Below, one piece after another: positions 1-9,130 of a stretch of 64,000 bases of DNA (position 1 is the first letter of the stretch; each line of letters begins with the position of its first letter). Source of the stretch: Candidatus Methanophagales archaeon (GTDB lineage Archaea; Halobacteriota; Syntropharchaeia; Alkanophagales; Methanospirareceae). The notes beneath the pieces were generated by a model, which had not been told where the DNA came from, did no database searches, and worked only from the letters and a program-made list of their open reading frames with translations. The position numbers and the translations under genes were made by a program. The DNA is taken from positions 1 through 64,000 of the forward strand of contig JANPRD010000006.1 of the NCBI GenBank assembly GCA_024699715.1. Reading direction: 5' to 3'.

Positions 1-16
1 TTGAGTTTGAAGTGCA

Positions 17-430
17 TCAAAGAAGTTCACCGAAGTGAATTTTTATTTCTCTTTCCGCTTTCTCGGGGGAGTCTGCGGCGTGAATCGCATTTCTTTGGAC
101 ATCAATACCGAAATCTGCACGGATTGTGCCTTTCGCAGCTTTCTTCGGGTCTGTCGCACCGACCATCTTTCTCGCTGCTGAGATTGCGTTCTCGCCTTCC
201 ACAACGAACAAAACGACAGGAGCGGAGCAGATGTATGAAACGAGGCTCTCAAAGAAATCCTTACCACGATGCTCTTCGTATTGCTTCTCCGCCTTCTCCC
301 TGCTCAACTTCTCCATACGCAACGCAACGAGCCGAAAGCCACAACGCTCAAACCTCGCAATAATCTCGCCGACATGCCCCCTCTCTACCGCCTCTGGCTT
401 TATCATCAGAAATGTCCGCTCCTTCGCCAT
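17..430 (-). CDS. ndk: Nucleoside diphosphate kinase
   Basis: Transfers the gamma phosphate of NTPs to NDPs through a phosphohistidine, in the cytoplasm. The protein opens with MAKERTFLMIKPEAVERG and carries the catalytic region RNAIHAADSPEKAEREI with the active His. Length is 137 aa, normal for the family. The ORF track extends it to 192 aa, but the extra N-terminus is low-complexity and overlaps rpl24e. I chose the ATG at 430 because GGTGGAG lies just upstream and the family begins there. It is the last gene of the rpl7ae-rps28e-rpl24e-ndk operon, an order known from many archaea. Confidence 0.95.
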   Translation of the reverse strand: MAKERTFLMIKPEAVERGHVGEIIARFERCGFRLVALRMEKLSREKAEKQYEEHRGKDFFESLVSYICSAPVVLFVVEGENAISAARKMVGATDPKKAAKGTIRADFGIDVQRNAIHAADSPEKAEREIKIHFGELL

Positions 431-527
431 TTCCACTCCACCGTCTCTTTTTGTCCTCTCTTTTCTTACCTCTCCCTTTCCTGCCCCTCTTTTCCTGCTT
501 CTCCTTCCTCTTCCGCCAGACCCCGCA

Positions 528-782
528 CTACTGCCCGCTTTCGCCCTCTTTACCGCTTCCGCCGCCTCTGCTTCTTCTGCTCGCTTCTGCCTCACCTGTT
601 GCCTCCGCCTTCGTTTTGACTTTTGACTTTGACACCCACTTCACTTTCCTGCTCTTTCTTCCGAGCTTCAGCATGTTCTTCTCGCACTTTGAACTGCAGA
701 AGAAGAGGACGCTACCGTCTCGCTTCACGAACATTTTTCCTGTTCCCGGCGGGATTTCGGCTTTGCAGAACGAGCATTTCAT
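528..782 (-). CDS. rpl24e: Ribosomal protein L24e
   Basis: Small zinc-ribbon protein of the 50S subunit. The first 50 residues match L24e: a [13 protein letters not shown] segment and a second cysteine pair, [15 protein letters not shown], giving the four zinc ligands. A basic, Gly/Ser-rich tail of about 30 residues follows, longer than usual for archaeal L24e (about 60 aa). The tail could be real or could come from a late frame change. Co-directional with rps28e upstream and ndk downstream, as expected for this archaeal operon. Confidence 0.93.
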   Translation of the reverse strand: MKCSFCKAEIPPGTGKMFVKRDGSVLFFCSSKCEKNMLKLGRKSRKVKWVSKSKVKTKAEATGEAEASRRSRGGGSGKEGESGQ

Positions 783-868
783 TTCTCTTACACCTTTCCA
801 AACTCCTCTTGCCTCTTCAGTTCACCGCTCGCACACTTGATTGTGGTGTCCTGCGGACGCTCTGGCTG

Positions 869-1087
869 CTACCTGCCTGTGAGTCTGCGAACCTCCCTTG
901 CAGGCTCAAGAATCATAATGATGTCGCCGACCTTGATGGGACCGACGCAGTTTCGTGTGATTATTCTGCCCTTGAACTCACCTTCAAGCACTTTGCATTT
1001 CACCTGCGTGACCTCGCCGTGCATCCCCGTCCTGCCGATGATTTCTACAACCTCCGCAGGCACCGCCTCATCCTCAGGCATTTTCAA
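869..1087 (-). CDS. rps28e: Ribosomal protein S28e
   Basis: Small OB-fold protein of the 30S subunit, 72 aa. It has the family core [20 protein letters not shown] and the conserved C-terminal end [12 protein letters not shown]. Length and termini fit archaeal S28e. It lies between rpl7ae and rpl24e on the same strand, separated from rpl7ae by an 87 bp CA/GT-rich spacer, and is expected to be read on the same transcript. Confidence 0.96.
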   Translation of the reverse strand: MKMPEDEAVPAEVVEIIGRTGMHGEVTQVKCKVLEGEFKGRIITRNCVGPIKVGDIIMILEPAREVRRLTGR

Positions 1088-1174
1088 ATTCTCACTCTTT
1101 TCTCTCTCACTCTTTTCTCACACCACACTACACACTCGCACAACACACTCACACAGCACACTCACACCACATAC

Positions 1175-1582
1175 TTACGAACCACCACTTCCCTCGCCAG
1201 CGCTCTCACGCAGTCGCTTCAGCTCTTCCAAAACTTCAGAAAGCTCTCGCTCCGCAGTTCCCGCATCAACGATTGCTGCTGACGCACATTTGACCTCCAA
1301 GCCCGCCTTCGCACCGAGCTCACGCTGGCTCTTCACATAAATGTAAGGCGTGTTCTTCTCATCGCAGAGCGGCGGCAAATGCATCACTATCTCCTCAGGA
1401 TTCACATCCTCAGCGATGAACACAAGCTTCGCCATGCCTCGCTCAACGGTCTTCGTTGTCTCATTCGTGCCTTTCTTTATTTTTCCCGTGTCCTTCGCCG
1501 TCTCAAGCACTGAAAGAGCCTTCGCTTGCAGCTCCTCAGGCACCTCAAACTTCACATATATCGGCTTCTTCTCCGCACTCAT
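1175..1582 (-). CDS. rpl7ae: Ribosomal protein L7Ae
   Basis: Kink-turn RNA-binding protein. In archaea it is part of the 50S subunit and also of box C/D and H/ACA RNPs and RNase P. The 135 aa product contains the RNA-contact stretch [23 protein letters not shown] and the [18 protein letters not shown] strand. It is the first gene of the operon, preceded by a purine-rich RBS (GGGGGATGAG) and a TATA box about 50 bp upstream. The last 20 residues ([17 protein letters not shown]) are a short low-complexity tail. Confidence 0.96.
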   Translation of the reverse strand: MSAEKKPIYVKFEVPEELQAKALSVLETAKDTGKIKKGTNETTKTVERGMAKLVFIAEDVNPEEIVMHLPPLCDEKNTPYIYVKSQRELGAKAGLEVKCASAAIVDAGTAERELSEVLEELKRLRESAGEGSGGS

Positions 1583-1630
1583 CTCTCATCCCCCTCAGGG
1601 TCATCAGCGGTCTTATTAAGATAGAATCTG

Positions 1631-1642
1631 ACTTATATATCC
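1631..1642 (-). promoter_or_regulatory. TATA box of the rpl7ae operon
   Basis: On the minus strand the sequence reads GGATATATAAGT, a good archaeal TATA box, centred about 55 bp upstream of the L7Ae ATG. This predicts a transcript start near 1608 and a leader of about 25 nt that includes the RBS. No other gene lies between it and rpl7ae. Confidence 0.6.
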
Positions 1643-1757
1643 TCTCCTCCGACGAGACGACGAGAGACCGACCAAAACAAAAATAAAAAGGTGGCTACTC
1701 CGCTCTACCGTGCGCCGCCGAACGCTTTTCTTCACAAACAGCCCTCTTAACAGCAGT

Positions 1758-2987
1758 TCAAGCGTTCTCCTCGTTCAAGAGCATCTGCGTCCTCAATCTG
1801 AATGCACTCAAGGACTTAAGTTTGTAGTCGCTGAGCAGCACATCTCGCAGGCTACTCTCCTGAACGCTCAGCGAAATCTCTTTCGTCCTGCCGTAGCGTC
1901 CTCTGCTTACTACCGTCGCAGACACCAAGCCGAGCATTTCCAACTCTGCGGTCAAATCTGAAACTCGGCGCTGCGTCAGCGGTTCAATGTTCACGAAACC
2001 GCAAATCTTCCGATACATGCTGTAAATCTCGCCACTCGTGAATCTTCGCTTTCTATGCTCTTTGCTTAGCATGACAACCGCACTCAACACGATTTTTGAG
2101 TGTAGCGGAAGCGTCCTCACGACCTCCGCAATTTTATTTGTCTCAATCCGCTCACAAGCGAGACGAACATGCTCCTCCCTAACCTTCTCCTCGCCGAGCC
2201 TCTCGGCAATCTCGCCAGAGACACGAAGCAAGTCCAAAGCCCTTCTTGCGTCGCCATGCTCCTGCGCAGCAAACGCAGCACAAAGCGGAATCACGCCCTC
2301 CTCAAGCACGCCCTCACGGAACGCAAGCTCAGCACGCTGCTTCAAAATGTCGCTCAACTGCATCGCATTGTAAGGTGGGAAGACAATTTCCTCTTCGCCG
2401 AGTGAAGAACGCACCCTCGCATCAAGCTCATCCGTGAATGTCAAGTCGTTTGAAATACCGACGACGCTCACTTTCGCCCTCCTCAAGTCCGAATTAATGC
2501 GAGAGAGGTTGTAGAGGACTTCGTCGCCCTTCTTTACTAACTTGTCCACCTCGTCCAAAACAACAATTACACAACGCCTCTCCCTGTCAACGCCCTCACG
2601 AAACGCCTCAAAGACAACATCAGTGGGCCAGCCCATCATCGGCACTTTACGATTGAAAATCCTCGCAAGATACGCAAATACACGATATTGAGTGTCAAAA
2701 ATCTCCCCATTTATGTAAATAACTTCCGTTTTTGAGCCTATTTGTTTCGCCATTCGCTCCAATTCCTGCGCAACATATTTCACTGTTGCTGTCTTTCCCG
2801 TTCCTGTTTTACCGTAAATGAGTATGTTTGATGGCGTCTCTCCTCTCAACGCCGCCGAAAGAATCTCTGCAAGGCGTTCAATCTGCTCCTTGCGATGCGG
2901 AAGATACGCTGGAATGTAAGAGGGGCGAAGCACATCCTTGTTTGCGAATATTCTTCCACTGCGAAGCACATGCTCAAACAGGTTCAT
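1758..2987 (-). CDS. cdc6: Orc1/Cdc6 replication initiator
   Basis: Origin-recognition and helicase-loading AAA+ ATPase. The 409 aa protein has Walker A (YGKTGTGKTATVKYV, about residues 58-72), Walker B (VIVVLDEVDKL, about 140-150), a sensor region (VVGISNDLTF) and a C-terminal winged-helix region with basic residues around RKRRFTSGEIY. Length is typical of archaeal Cdc6. Archaeal origins often lie beside such genes, but I could not recognise origin recognition boxes in the 177 bp upstream spacer, so origin proximity remains open. It is transcribed away from that spacer. Confidence 0.95.
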   Translation of the reverse strand: MNLFEHVLRSGRIFANKDVLRPSYIPAYLPHRKEQIERLAEILSAALRGETPSNILIYGKTGTGKTATVKYVAQELERMAKQIGSKTEVIYINGEIFDTQYRVFAYLARIFNRKVPMMGWPTDVVFEAFREGVDRERRCVIVVLDEVDKLVKKGDEVLYNLSRINSDLRRAKVSVVGISNDLTFTDELDARVRSSLGEEEIVFPPYNAMQLSDILKQRAELAFREGVLEEGVIPLCAAFAAQEHGDARRALDLLRVSGEIAERLGEEKVREEHVRLACERIETNKIAEVVRTLPLHSKIVLSAVVMLSKEHRKRRFTSGEIYSMYRKICGFVNIEPLTQRRVSDLTAELEMLGLVSATVVSRGRYGRTKEISLSVQESSLRDVLLSDYKLKSLSAFRLRTQMLLNEENA

Positions 2988-3164
2988 CTCCCCTCACTCC
3001 CCTCAAGGCATCAAATACTTTGCAAGCGTGAAATTAAAAGCGTGCCTCTGCGACCTCTACGAACCTTGCCATAAGTGCGAGAGCCTGCTAAAGCTTAGGG
3101 GTTGTGTTGCGATGGGTGTGAGAGTGTGAATTTTGTGAGAGGTTGTGAGTTGAGAGTTGTGAGT

Positions 3165-4337
3165 TCAAGAGGGGGATGGTGAAAATATGTGAACGACGGC
3201 GGTTCCGCCGGTTCCGCCGATGTTATGTGAGATGCCGATTTCAGCGTTTGGGACTTGCCGCTTTCCAGCTTCGCCACGCAACTGAAGGACAATCTCAACC
3301 GCCTGTCTGATGCCTGTCGCACCGGGAGGATGACCGCATGCCTTCAGACCTCCGCTGGGGTTAACCGCAACTTTACCGCCGATTTCAGTCTCTCCTTCTT
3401 CGGTGGCTTTACCGCCCTCGCCCTTCTTGAAGAAGCCTAAGTCTTCAATGCTCACGATCTCAGAAATCGTGTAAATGTCGTGGACTTCCGCAACTTTGAC
3501 CTGCGAAGGCTCAATTCTCGCTGCTTTGAATGCCTTACGAGCAGCCTCCACGGTTGCGTCCATCGTTGTGATGTCTCTGCGGTCGTGCAGTGAGAGCGAA
3601 TCAGAAGCGAGCGAGCTCGCAAGTATGTAAATCGGCGAATCCGTGTAAGAGCGTGCTTTCTCTGCGTCGCAAAGCACTAACGCAGCAGCGCCGTCAGCAG
3701 GCGTTGAACAGTCAAGCACCTTCAAAGGCTCGGCAACATAAGGCGACTTCAACACCGCATCAACAGAGATTTCTCGCCTGTATTGAGCGATTTCGTTGTG
3801 AACCGCATTACGATGGTTCTTCACGGCGACATTCGCAAGCTGCTCCTCCGTTGTTCCGTATGCACGCATGTGCGCCCTCGCAATCTGAGCGAAGAGGGCA
3901 GGCAGCGTTCCTCCGTAAATCGCCTCCCACTCCCTGTCAACGGAAGAAGCGAGCAGCTCCTCAGCACGCTCCGCATCAACATCCGTGACCTTCTCAACGC
4001 CCGCAGCGACTACAACATCGTAGAAGCCTGAGGCGACCGCAAGGACTGCGTTGTGCAAAGCGACGCCTCCTGATGCGTCCGCAGCCTCAACACGCACCGC
4101 AGGAATATGCAGCGACGCCAATCCAGAGTAATCTGCAATCAAAGCGCCGACATGCTCCTGCTCCACAAAGCGACCTGCTGACATGTTACCGCCGAAGAGA
4201 GCATCTATCTCCTCACCGCTTATTCCAGCGTCTTCTATCGCCTTCACGCCCGCCTCTACTGCGAGGTCTCTGAGCGACTTCTCCCAAATCTCGCCAAATT
4301 TCGTGCATCCAACACCAATTACCGCAACTTTACGCAT
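3165..4337 (-). CDS. Archaeal thiolase (acetoacetyl-CoA thiolase-like)
   Basis: Thiolase-fold protein of the archaeal type that works with HMG-CoA synthase in the mevalonate pathway, condensing acetyl-CoA to acetoacetyl-CoA. It contains [20 protein letters not shown] and the C-terminal [17 protein letters not shown]. The ATG at 4337 is chosen because AAGGTGAG lies just upstream; the track start at 4352 sits in that RBS. Oddly, the position usually holding the nucleophilic Cys (ACASGG in relatives) reads AADASGG, so Asp replaces Cys. The DUF35 partner gene often found beside this pair is not here. It directly follows HMG-CoA synthase. Function as an active thiolase is therefore uncertain. Confidence 0.88.
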   Translation of the reverse strand: MRKVAVIGVGCTKFGEIWEKSLRDLAVEAGVKAIEDAGISGEEIDALFGGNMSAGRFVEQEHVGALIADYSGLASLHIPAVRVEAADASGGVALHNAVLAVASGFYDVVVAAGVEKVTDVDAERAEELLASSVDREWEAIYGGTLPALFAQIARAHMRAYGTTEEQLANVAVKNHRNAVHNEIAQYRREISVDAVLKSPYVAEPLKVLDCSTPADGAAALVLCDAEKARSYTDSPIYILASSLASDSLSLHDRRDITTMDATVEAARKAFKAARIEPSQVKVAEVHDIYTISEIVSIEDLGFFKKGEGGKATEEGETEIGGKVAVNPSGGLKACGHPPGATGIRQAVEIVLQLRGEAGKRQVPNAEIGISHNIGGTGGTAVVHIFSPSPS

Positions 4338-4368
4338 TGAACTCACCTTCAAAACTCATCTCTTCTCA

Positions 4369-5418
4369 TCACTCACCAACCCTAATTTTACGCACATGTC
4401 TCGCATATTCAGCATAATCTATGTATATTTTGCGAGCTGAATCAATGAAATCTCTGACCTTTGGTGCCTTATCCCTTATTTCTTCAATATGCTCGGTGAC
4501 GACAAAAGAGAAGGCATCGCTTCCCGCACCTGAACCGAAAGAGCAAAGCAGGATTCTTTGCCCGGGTTTGGCGATGTCAAGGACTGCTGCGAAGCCAGTG
4601 AGCGAAGAAGCGGAGTAAGTATTTCCGATGCGAGGCACAATTAAGCCCGGAAGGACTTGCTCCTTCTTGAAGCCGAGCGACTGGGCGACTCGCAATGGAA
4701 ACTTCCCGTTGGGTTGATGAAAAACTGCGAAGTCAAAGTCGGAGGCACGCAAGCCCAATTCCTGCATAAGCATTTGTGATGCGGAGAGAGTATGCCTGAA
4801 GTAAGCGGGTTCGCCTGTGAATCTTCCTCCATGCGAAGGGTAGCGTTGAAGTTCTCTACGCCAGAAGTCAGGCGTGTCTGTGGTGAAGGATGCGAAGCCC
4901 TCAAGAGCCGCAACGACTTTTGATGCACCGATGAGAAATGCTGCACCGCCAGCAGAGGCAGTGTATTCAAGCGGGTCACGAGGCGCTGCTTGTGCGACAT
5001 CTGCGCCGATGCCGAGCGCATATTTCACCTTGCGACTCTCAACGAGCGAGAGACACGCTTGGATGGATGCGGTCGCCGCTTTGCATGCGAACTCCCAGTC
5101 AGCAGCGGTGAGAGCGGGAGAGGCGCCAATCGCAGCAGCAACGATTGTTGCGGTGGGCTTCACTGCATACGGATGACTCTCAGAGCCTACATAAATCGCA
5201 CCAATCTCACGAGCATCTATTTCAACCCTTTGAAGAGCAGCACGAGCAGCCTCAACAGCTATCGTCGCAGTATCTTCGTCCAAATCAGGCACGCTCTTCT
5301 CCTCAATAAGCAGTGAGGATTTTATCGCTCCTGCGTTCTCTCCCCACTGCCTCGCTATCTCCTCCGCTTTTATGCGGAATGCAGGCACATACACGCCATA
5401 CGAAATAATCCCAGCCAT
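4369..5418 (-). CDS. Hydroxymethylglutaryl-CoA synthase, archaeal type
   Basis: Condenses acetyl-CoA with acetoacetyl-CoA to HMG-CoA for isoprenoid lipid synthesis. The protein opens [17 protein letters not shown] and has the active-site Cys region [13 protein letters not shown] and the His region [17 protein letters not shown]. About 349 aa, as expected for the archaeal family. I use the ATG at 5418; the track version adds 17 residues with no family match. It lies 31 bp upstream of the thiolase gene on the same strand, so the pair is probably co-transcribed, and archaeal homologues are known to form a complex that channels acetoacetyl-CoA. Confidence 0.93.
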   Translation of the reverse strand: MAGIISYGVYVPAFRIKAEEIARQWGENAGAIKSSLLIEEKSVPDLDEDTATIAVEAARAALQRVEIDAREIGAIYVGSESHPYAVKPTATIVAAAIGASPALTAADWEFACKAATASIQACLSLVESRKVKYALGIGADVAQAAPRDPLEYTASAGGAAFLIGASKVVAALEGFASFTTDTPDFWRRELQRYPSHGGRFTGEPAYFRHTLSASQMLMQELGLRASDFDFAVFHQPNGKFPLRVAQSLGFKKEQVLPGLIVPRIGNTYSASSLTGFAAVLDIAKPGQRILLCSFGSGAGSDAFSFVVTEHIEEIRDKAPKVRDFIDSARKIYIDYAEYARHVRKIRVGE

Positions 5419-5461
5419 GTCCCTCCCTATGCTGAATGAAAACATAATGCTTTTCGTGCAG

Positions 5462-5605
5462 TGAGCCACTCCACGTCTAAAGACGGGAGCTTCACGCCTC
5501 TCCGTTCATCCTCCTTAAGGAGCACCGCTCCAGAGGATGAACTTCACGACGTGTTTAGGGCTGGCCACGACAGCCCCTGACCGCAGGATATACCCACGGC
5601 CTCGT
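5462..5605 (-). ncRNA. Orphan IS200/IS605-type right end / omega-RNA-like element
   Basis: A structured, non-coding 144 bp stretch. On the minus strand it ends in GCTCCCGTCTTTAGACGTGG followed by AGTGGCTCAC, which resembles the terminal hairpin and guide junction of TnpB-associated omega RNAs. Inside it are a 10 bp inverted repeat (GTTCATCCTC 5504-5513 with GAGGATGAAC 5533-5542), a perfect 12 bp palindrome CTCCTTAAGGAG (5511-5522) and a GGGCTG/CAGCCC stem (5558-5576). No tnpA or tnpB ORF is next to it, so it would be a solo or deletion-derived element. The family assignment is inference from resemblance; the hairpins are seen directly. Confidence 0.45.
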
Positions 5606-5699
5606 TTCAATATTTGCGTTGACTCCAATTTAAAGAAAAACCCATCCGCCTCCCCAATTCATCTCAATTCATAATTTCTTAGCGACATTTTTGTAAAAT

Positions 5700-6833
5700 A
5701 TGAAAGAGCGAATAGAGGCGTATCTTGAGAGCAAATTCGGCGTTCCCGTGAGGATTTTGAGCGTTAGCGAATTGGGTTTGAAAGCAGAAGCGGAGGCAGC
5801 AAAGGAAGCATCAGAAAAGACAGAAGAAATAAAAGGCTTCGGCTACGGAAAGCCTCTACTTGTGTCTTTTGAATGCGTGAAGCCTGCTGATGCCGGTGGT
5901 GGAGGAGAAGGCGTTAAGCAGCGGAAGGAAGTCGTGATTTCAACGATGAAAGCAGATGCTTTCGGGCATCAGCACTTCTCAGACAGAGCAAGAATTCTGC
6001 TCTGGCAGTTCCACGCATTCAACTCGCTCCCGAAGCATGTTCGTGCGTTGGATGTCGGCTACTTCTCAAAGGACGGCTCTCTTCGCTCCGTGAGCGACGC
6101 AGAAGAGTTTTTCCTTGTCTGCGAGAAGGTTGAGGGCGTTGAGTATGCTCGTGACCTCAAAGAACTTTTGAGCGGTCGTGCTTTACGCAAGGAGGACGAG
6201 GAGAAGGCTGTCGCTCTCGCCTCTTACCTCGCCGAAATCCATGCTCTCAAAAAGGACGCACCTGACCTCTACATCAGGAAGCTGCGGGAACTCGTCGGCG
6301 ACAGCGAGTGCATTTTCGGTCTTGCGGACAGCTACCCAAGCGACTTCTTCATTTCAAGCGATGAATTGAAGGAAATAGAGAAGAAGTGTGTGGATTGGAG
6401 ATGGAAATTGAAGTCAAAAGTTGGGAGATTGAGCAGAGTTCATGGCGACTTTCACCCTTGGAATGTGATTTTTAGCGGTAAAGATTTCGTTGTTCTTGAC
6501 AGAAGCAGGGGAGAGTGGGGCGAGCCTGCGGATGATGTCGTTGCAATGGCGATAAATTACATCTTCTTCTCGCTTCTTAAATATGGCTCGCTCGCTGCGG
6601 AGTTCAAGCGGCTTTTTGAGGCTTTCTTTGAGACTTACCTGCGTGAGACTGGCGACGAAGAGATTCTGGAGGTTGTGCAACCCTTCTTCGCTTTCAGGGG
6701 TCTCGTCATCGCTTCTCCAATCTGGTATCCTCAAATATCAGCGGAAACTCGCAGAAAAATATTCAATTTCATAGAAAATGTGCTAAATGAGGATGTTTTT
6801 GATTATAAAAATGTGAATGATTATCTGAAATGA
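5700..6833 (+). CDS. Phosphotransferase of the APH/choline kinase fold
   Basis: Kinase-like protein of unknown substrate, 377 aa. The catalytic motif VHGDFHPWNVIF (about residues 246-257) is the Brenner-type HGDxHxxN of the aminoglycoside phosphotransferase family, followed by the metal-binding segment VVLDRSRGEWGEPADDV. The N-terminal 100 residues include an acidic Gly-rich insertion (GGGGEGVKQRKE). The C-terminal 100 residues are helical and hydrophobic. It is divergent from HMG-CoA synthase and convergent with the radical SAM gene downstream. Antibiotic resistance is unlikely in this setting; a small-molecule or sugar kinase role is more plausible but unproven. Confidence 0.75.
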   Translation: MKERIEAYLESKFGVPVRILSVSELGLKAEAEAAKEASEKTEEIKGFGYGKPLLVSFECVKPADAGGGGEGVKQRKEVVISTMKADAFGHQHFSDRARILLWQFHAFNSLPKHVRALDVGYFSKDGSLRSVSDAEEFFLVCEKVEGVEYARDLKELLSGRALRKEDEEKAVALASYLAEIHALKKDAPDLYIRKLRELVGDSECIFGLADSYPSDFFISSDELKEIEKKCVDWRWKLKSKVGRLSRVHGDFHPWNVIFSGKDFVVLDRSRGEWGEPADDVVAMAINYIFFSLLKYGSLAAEFKRLFEAFFETYLRETGDEEILEVVQPFFAFRGLVIASPIWYPQISAETRRKIFNFIENVLNEDVFDYKNVNDYLK

Positions 6834-6878
6834 GTGTGTTGTAGCGGAGAGCGAGAGCCTGTGGCAAGTGTTGAAGTG

Positions 6879-8159
6879 TCAAGGACCGATTCTTCCAAAC
6901 TCAGTCTGGGCGAGGACGCAGCGCAAACCGCATTCCTCAAGCGTTTTCTTTACGACGAGCATCTCCTCGTAAGAAGGCTTCACGATGTCCCTTCGCCTGA
7001 ACTCCGGTCGGTAGTCCAAAGCACATACCTGCACATCTTCAGAAATTGATGCGATTCGCTCACCAATCTCCCGCACCTCCTCAAGTGAAATCAGCGATGC
7101 ATTGTAAGGGATGCCGACGCCCACGAAGACTTTCTCGGCGTAGCGGTCAATTAAATACTTCAGAGCGTCCCATTCATTCTTCAAGAAACACGATGCGAGG
7201 CTCTCTTCTCTTAAACCTGTGATGCGCATGAAAGTTTCAAGGTGAAGTGCCTTCACATCCACTCCAATATCAGTCATTCCCGCATCAACTAAATCATCTA
7301 TATACGCTCTTGTGAGGAAAGTTCCGTTTGTATCCACATGAAATCTCGCATTTTTGTCCCTGTTCATCCGCTTCAAAGCCTCCAAAAATGAAAGAAGCCA
7401 TCTACGATTGAGTGTGCATTCTCCTCCTGAAATCGCAATCCTGTCAACTCTGTTCATTCTACGCTCAAAAGTGATGATTCTTGCTGCCTCTTCGGGTTTT
7501 AGAGGGTTATGACCTGCGACGGATGCGGAGTATGTGATGCTCCAGTTTTGGCAAGTTGGACAGCGCAAATTGCAGCCGTGAGCGAAGCAAGCGACCTCAA
7601 CAGGTGCGTAAAAAAGGAGAGATGAGACGGGTTTTACCCAATGTGGCGTTCCCACGCCTCCTACTGGATGACCTTGAAAGCCAGAAACAATTCTCTTCGG
7701 CTCAATTTCATGCACATTTGTTGAAATTTCCATTCCTTCTCGCACAGGTGTGACGCAAGAAGGCTTCAATTCACCGTCAATGATGACTGCACATGCCCAG
7801 CATCCGCCTGTCCTGCAAGGTGCGAGGATTTCCCCTTCAGAAGGCGGCTCTTCTTTGAAAGGCAGTATTTTGAAGCCGAGCATTTCAAGAGCGTCAAGCA
7901 CAGTTATCCCTTCGGGAACCGCAAAACGCTCGCCGTCCACTTTTATTTGAATTTCCGCTCTTTCCTCTTGAACAACCTCAAGGAACCTCGCCTCGTAAGG
8001 ACATGCGAGGACGCAGGCGCCGCAACCCGTGCATCCGACGGCGGTTTTGGCTGCTGTCTGACGCCTGAAAGCACTTCCGACTTCGCAGACCGCATTCTCA
8101 CAGAAACCGCAATTCACACATCTCTCCGCAGAGACACGAGCAACCTTGAACCGCCTCAT
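6879..8159 (-). CDS. Ferredoxin-fused radical SAM protein (PflA-like)
   Basis: Composite redox protein, 426 aa. N-terminus: a four-Cys cluster motif (CVNCGFCENAVC) and CTGCGACVLACPYE, then a 2Fe-2S ferredoxin-like segment around residues 75-150 with CRTGGCWACAVIIDGELKPSC. Then a radical SAM domain with CNLRCPTCQNW (CX3CX2C), AISGGECTLNRRWLL and HVDTNGTF, resembling COG1180 activases. Such enzymes generate a 5-deoxyadenosyl radical; the fused ferredoxin modules could deliver the electron. The substrate is not evident and no glycyl-radical enzyme is adjacent. Its 3' end faces the APH-type gene 45 bp away. Confidence 0.8.
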   Translation of the reverse strand: MRRFKVARVSAERCVNCGFCENAVCEVGSAFRRQTAAKTAVGCTGCGACVLACPYEARFLEVVQEERAEIQIKVDGERFAVPEGITVLDALEMLGFKILPFKEEPPSEGEILAPCRTGGCWACAVIIDGELKPSCVTPVREGMEISTNVHEIEPKRIVSGFQGHPVGGVGTPHWVKPVSSLLFYAPVEVACFAHGCNLRCPTCQNWSITYSASVAGHNPLKPEEAARIITFERRMNRVDRIAISGGECTLNRRWLLSFLEALKRMNRDKNARFHVDTNGTFLTRAYIDDLVDAGMTDIGVDVKALHLETFMRITGLREESLASCFLKNEWDALKYLIDRYAEKVFVGVGIPYNASLISLEEVREIGERIASISEDVQVCALDYRPEFRRRDIVKPSYEEMLVVKKTLEECGLRCVLAQTEFGRIGP

Positions 8160-8212
8160 TTTCTTGCGGCTTGCCTATTTTTTAAAAGAACAAATAAATA
8201 AAGGGAGAGGAG

Positions 8213-8605
8213 ATGAGCCTAAGGGAGAAGTTGAGGGCGTTTTTCTACGGCGGAGGGACTAAGAAGAACAGGAGCAGCAACGAAGAATATGTGGATTTGG
8301 ATTTAGAGGAATACGAGACGGAGTTAAGGGAGGAAGAGGGCGTGAAGATGTTCGTGAAGATTGCGGAGCTGACGGGATTATACGATGTTCCGGAGTTAAA
8401 GAAGGAGATATATGCGGGTAACATGCTAATTTTGGATATTTCACTCGCTAAACATGACAAAGTATCGCTTGAGAAGGCGATAAAGGATTTGAAGAGGGTT
8501 GCGATGGATGTGAACGGAGACATTGCGGGCATCGGCGACAACCAAATAATCGTAACGCCGACGGGTGTGAAAATAGAGCGGAAGAAGATGAAGAGCAGTA
8601 GTTAG
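8213..8605 (+). CDS. sepF: SepF-like cell division protein
   Basis: Archaeal SepF, the membrane anchor of FtsZ. The 130 aa protein begins MSLREKLRAFFYGGG, a short amphipathic start that fits membrane targeting, then an acidic linker (VDLDLEEYETELREEEG), and a C-terminal SepF fold (VPELKKEIYAGNMLILDISL ... VAMDVNGDIAGIGDNQIIVTP). Length and layout match archaeal SepF. A TATA-like TTTTTTAAAAG lies about 35 bp upstream and a GGGAGAGG RBS precedes the ATG. It leads a + strand group with the ZPR1-type gene and hps. Confidence 0.9.
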   Translation: MSLREKLRAFFYGGGTKKNRSSNEEYVDLDLEEYETELREEEGVKMFVKIAELTGLYDVPELKKEIYAGNMLILDISLAKHDKVSLEKAIKDLKRVAMDVNGDIAGIGDNQIIVTPTGVKIERKKMKSSS

Positions 8606-8632
8606 GTAGGGCGGAGCGGAAACAACGGGAAG

Positions 8633-9130
8633 ATGGAGGAGCAGAAGCGTTTGAAGGAGCGGTGCCCCGTTTGCGGTTGGGAGAGCGATTTGAGGATAAC
8701 GCCTTACGAAGTGCCGTATTTTGGTGAGATTCTGATTTTCACGGCTTTCTGCGAGCGTTGCAAATACCGTTCAACGGATGTTCTCGTGCTTTCAGAGCGT
8801 AAGAAGAAGCGTTATGAGTTCAAAGTGCGTCGCTGCGAAGACTTAAATGTGCGAGTTGTCCGCTCTTCATTTGGCAGAATTGAGATTCCAGAGCTTGGAG
8901 TGAGCGTTGAGCCTCGCAGGGGCGAAGCGTTCATTTCAACCGTTGAGGGCGTGCTTGAGCGAGTGAGGCGAGTCGTTGAGATGCTCGCAGCGAGCGAGGA
9001 GGAGCATGCGAAGAAGGAAAGAGCGAAGGAGATTTTGAGGAAAATAGAGGAGATTAAGGATGGAAAGGAGTGCATGACTTTAATCATTGAAGACCCTACG
9101 GGGAACAGTGCGATAATCAATGAGCGCTAA
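8633..9130 (+). CDS. ZPR1 zinc-finger domain protein
   Basis: Archaeal single-domain homologue of eukaryotic ZPR1. Four cysteines form the zinc ribbon: [21 protein letters not shown] followed by [12 protein letters not shown]. The rest is a beta-rich domain ([29 protein letters not shown]), with a helical C-terminus ([15 protein letters not shown]). 165 aa, as expected for archaeal ZPR1 proteins. Its stop overlaps the start of hps by 11 bp, suggesting translational coupling. The eukaryotic protein binds eEF1A; the archaeal role is not established. Confidence 0.88.
   Translation: MEEQKRLKERCPVCGWESDLRITPYEVPYFGEILIFTAFCERCKYRSTDVLVLSERKKKRYEFKVRRCEDLNVRVVRSSFGRIEIPELGVSVEPRRGEAFISTVEGVLERVRRVVEMLAASEEEHAKKERAKEILRKIEEIKDGKECMTLIIEDPTGNSAIINER

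Noticed and set aside
126-1340. Long plus-strand ORFs opposite the rpl7ae operon
   Set aside because: Shadow frames of real ribosomal protein and ndk genes.
2988-3164. Replication origin next to cdc6
   Set aside because: No recognisable origin-recognition boxes or long AT-rich tract, only GTGAG-type simple sequence.
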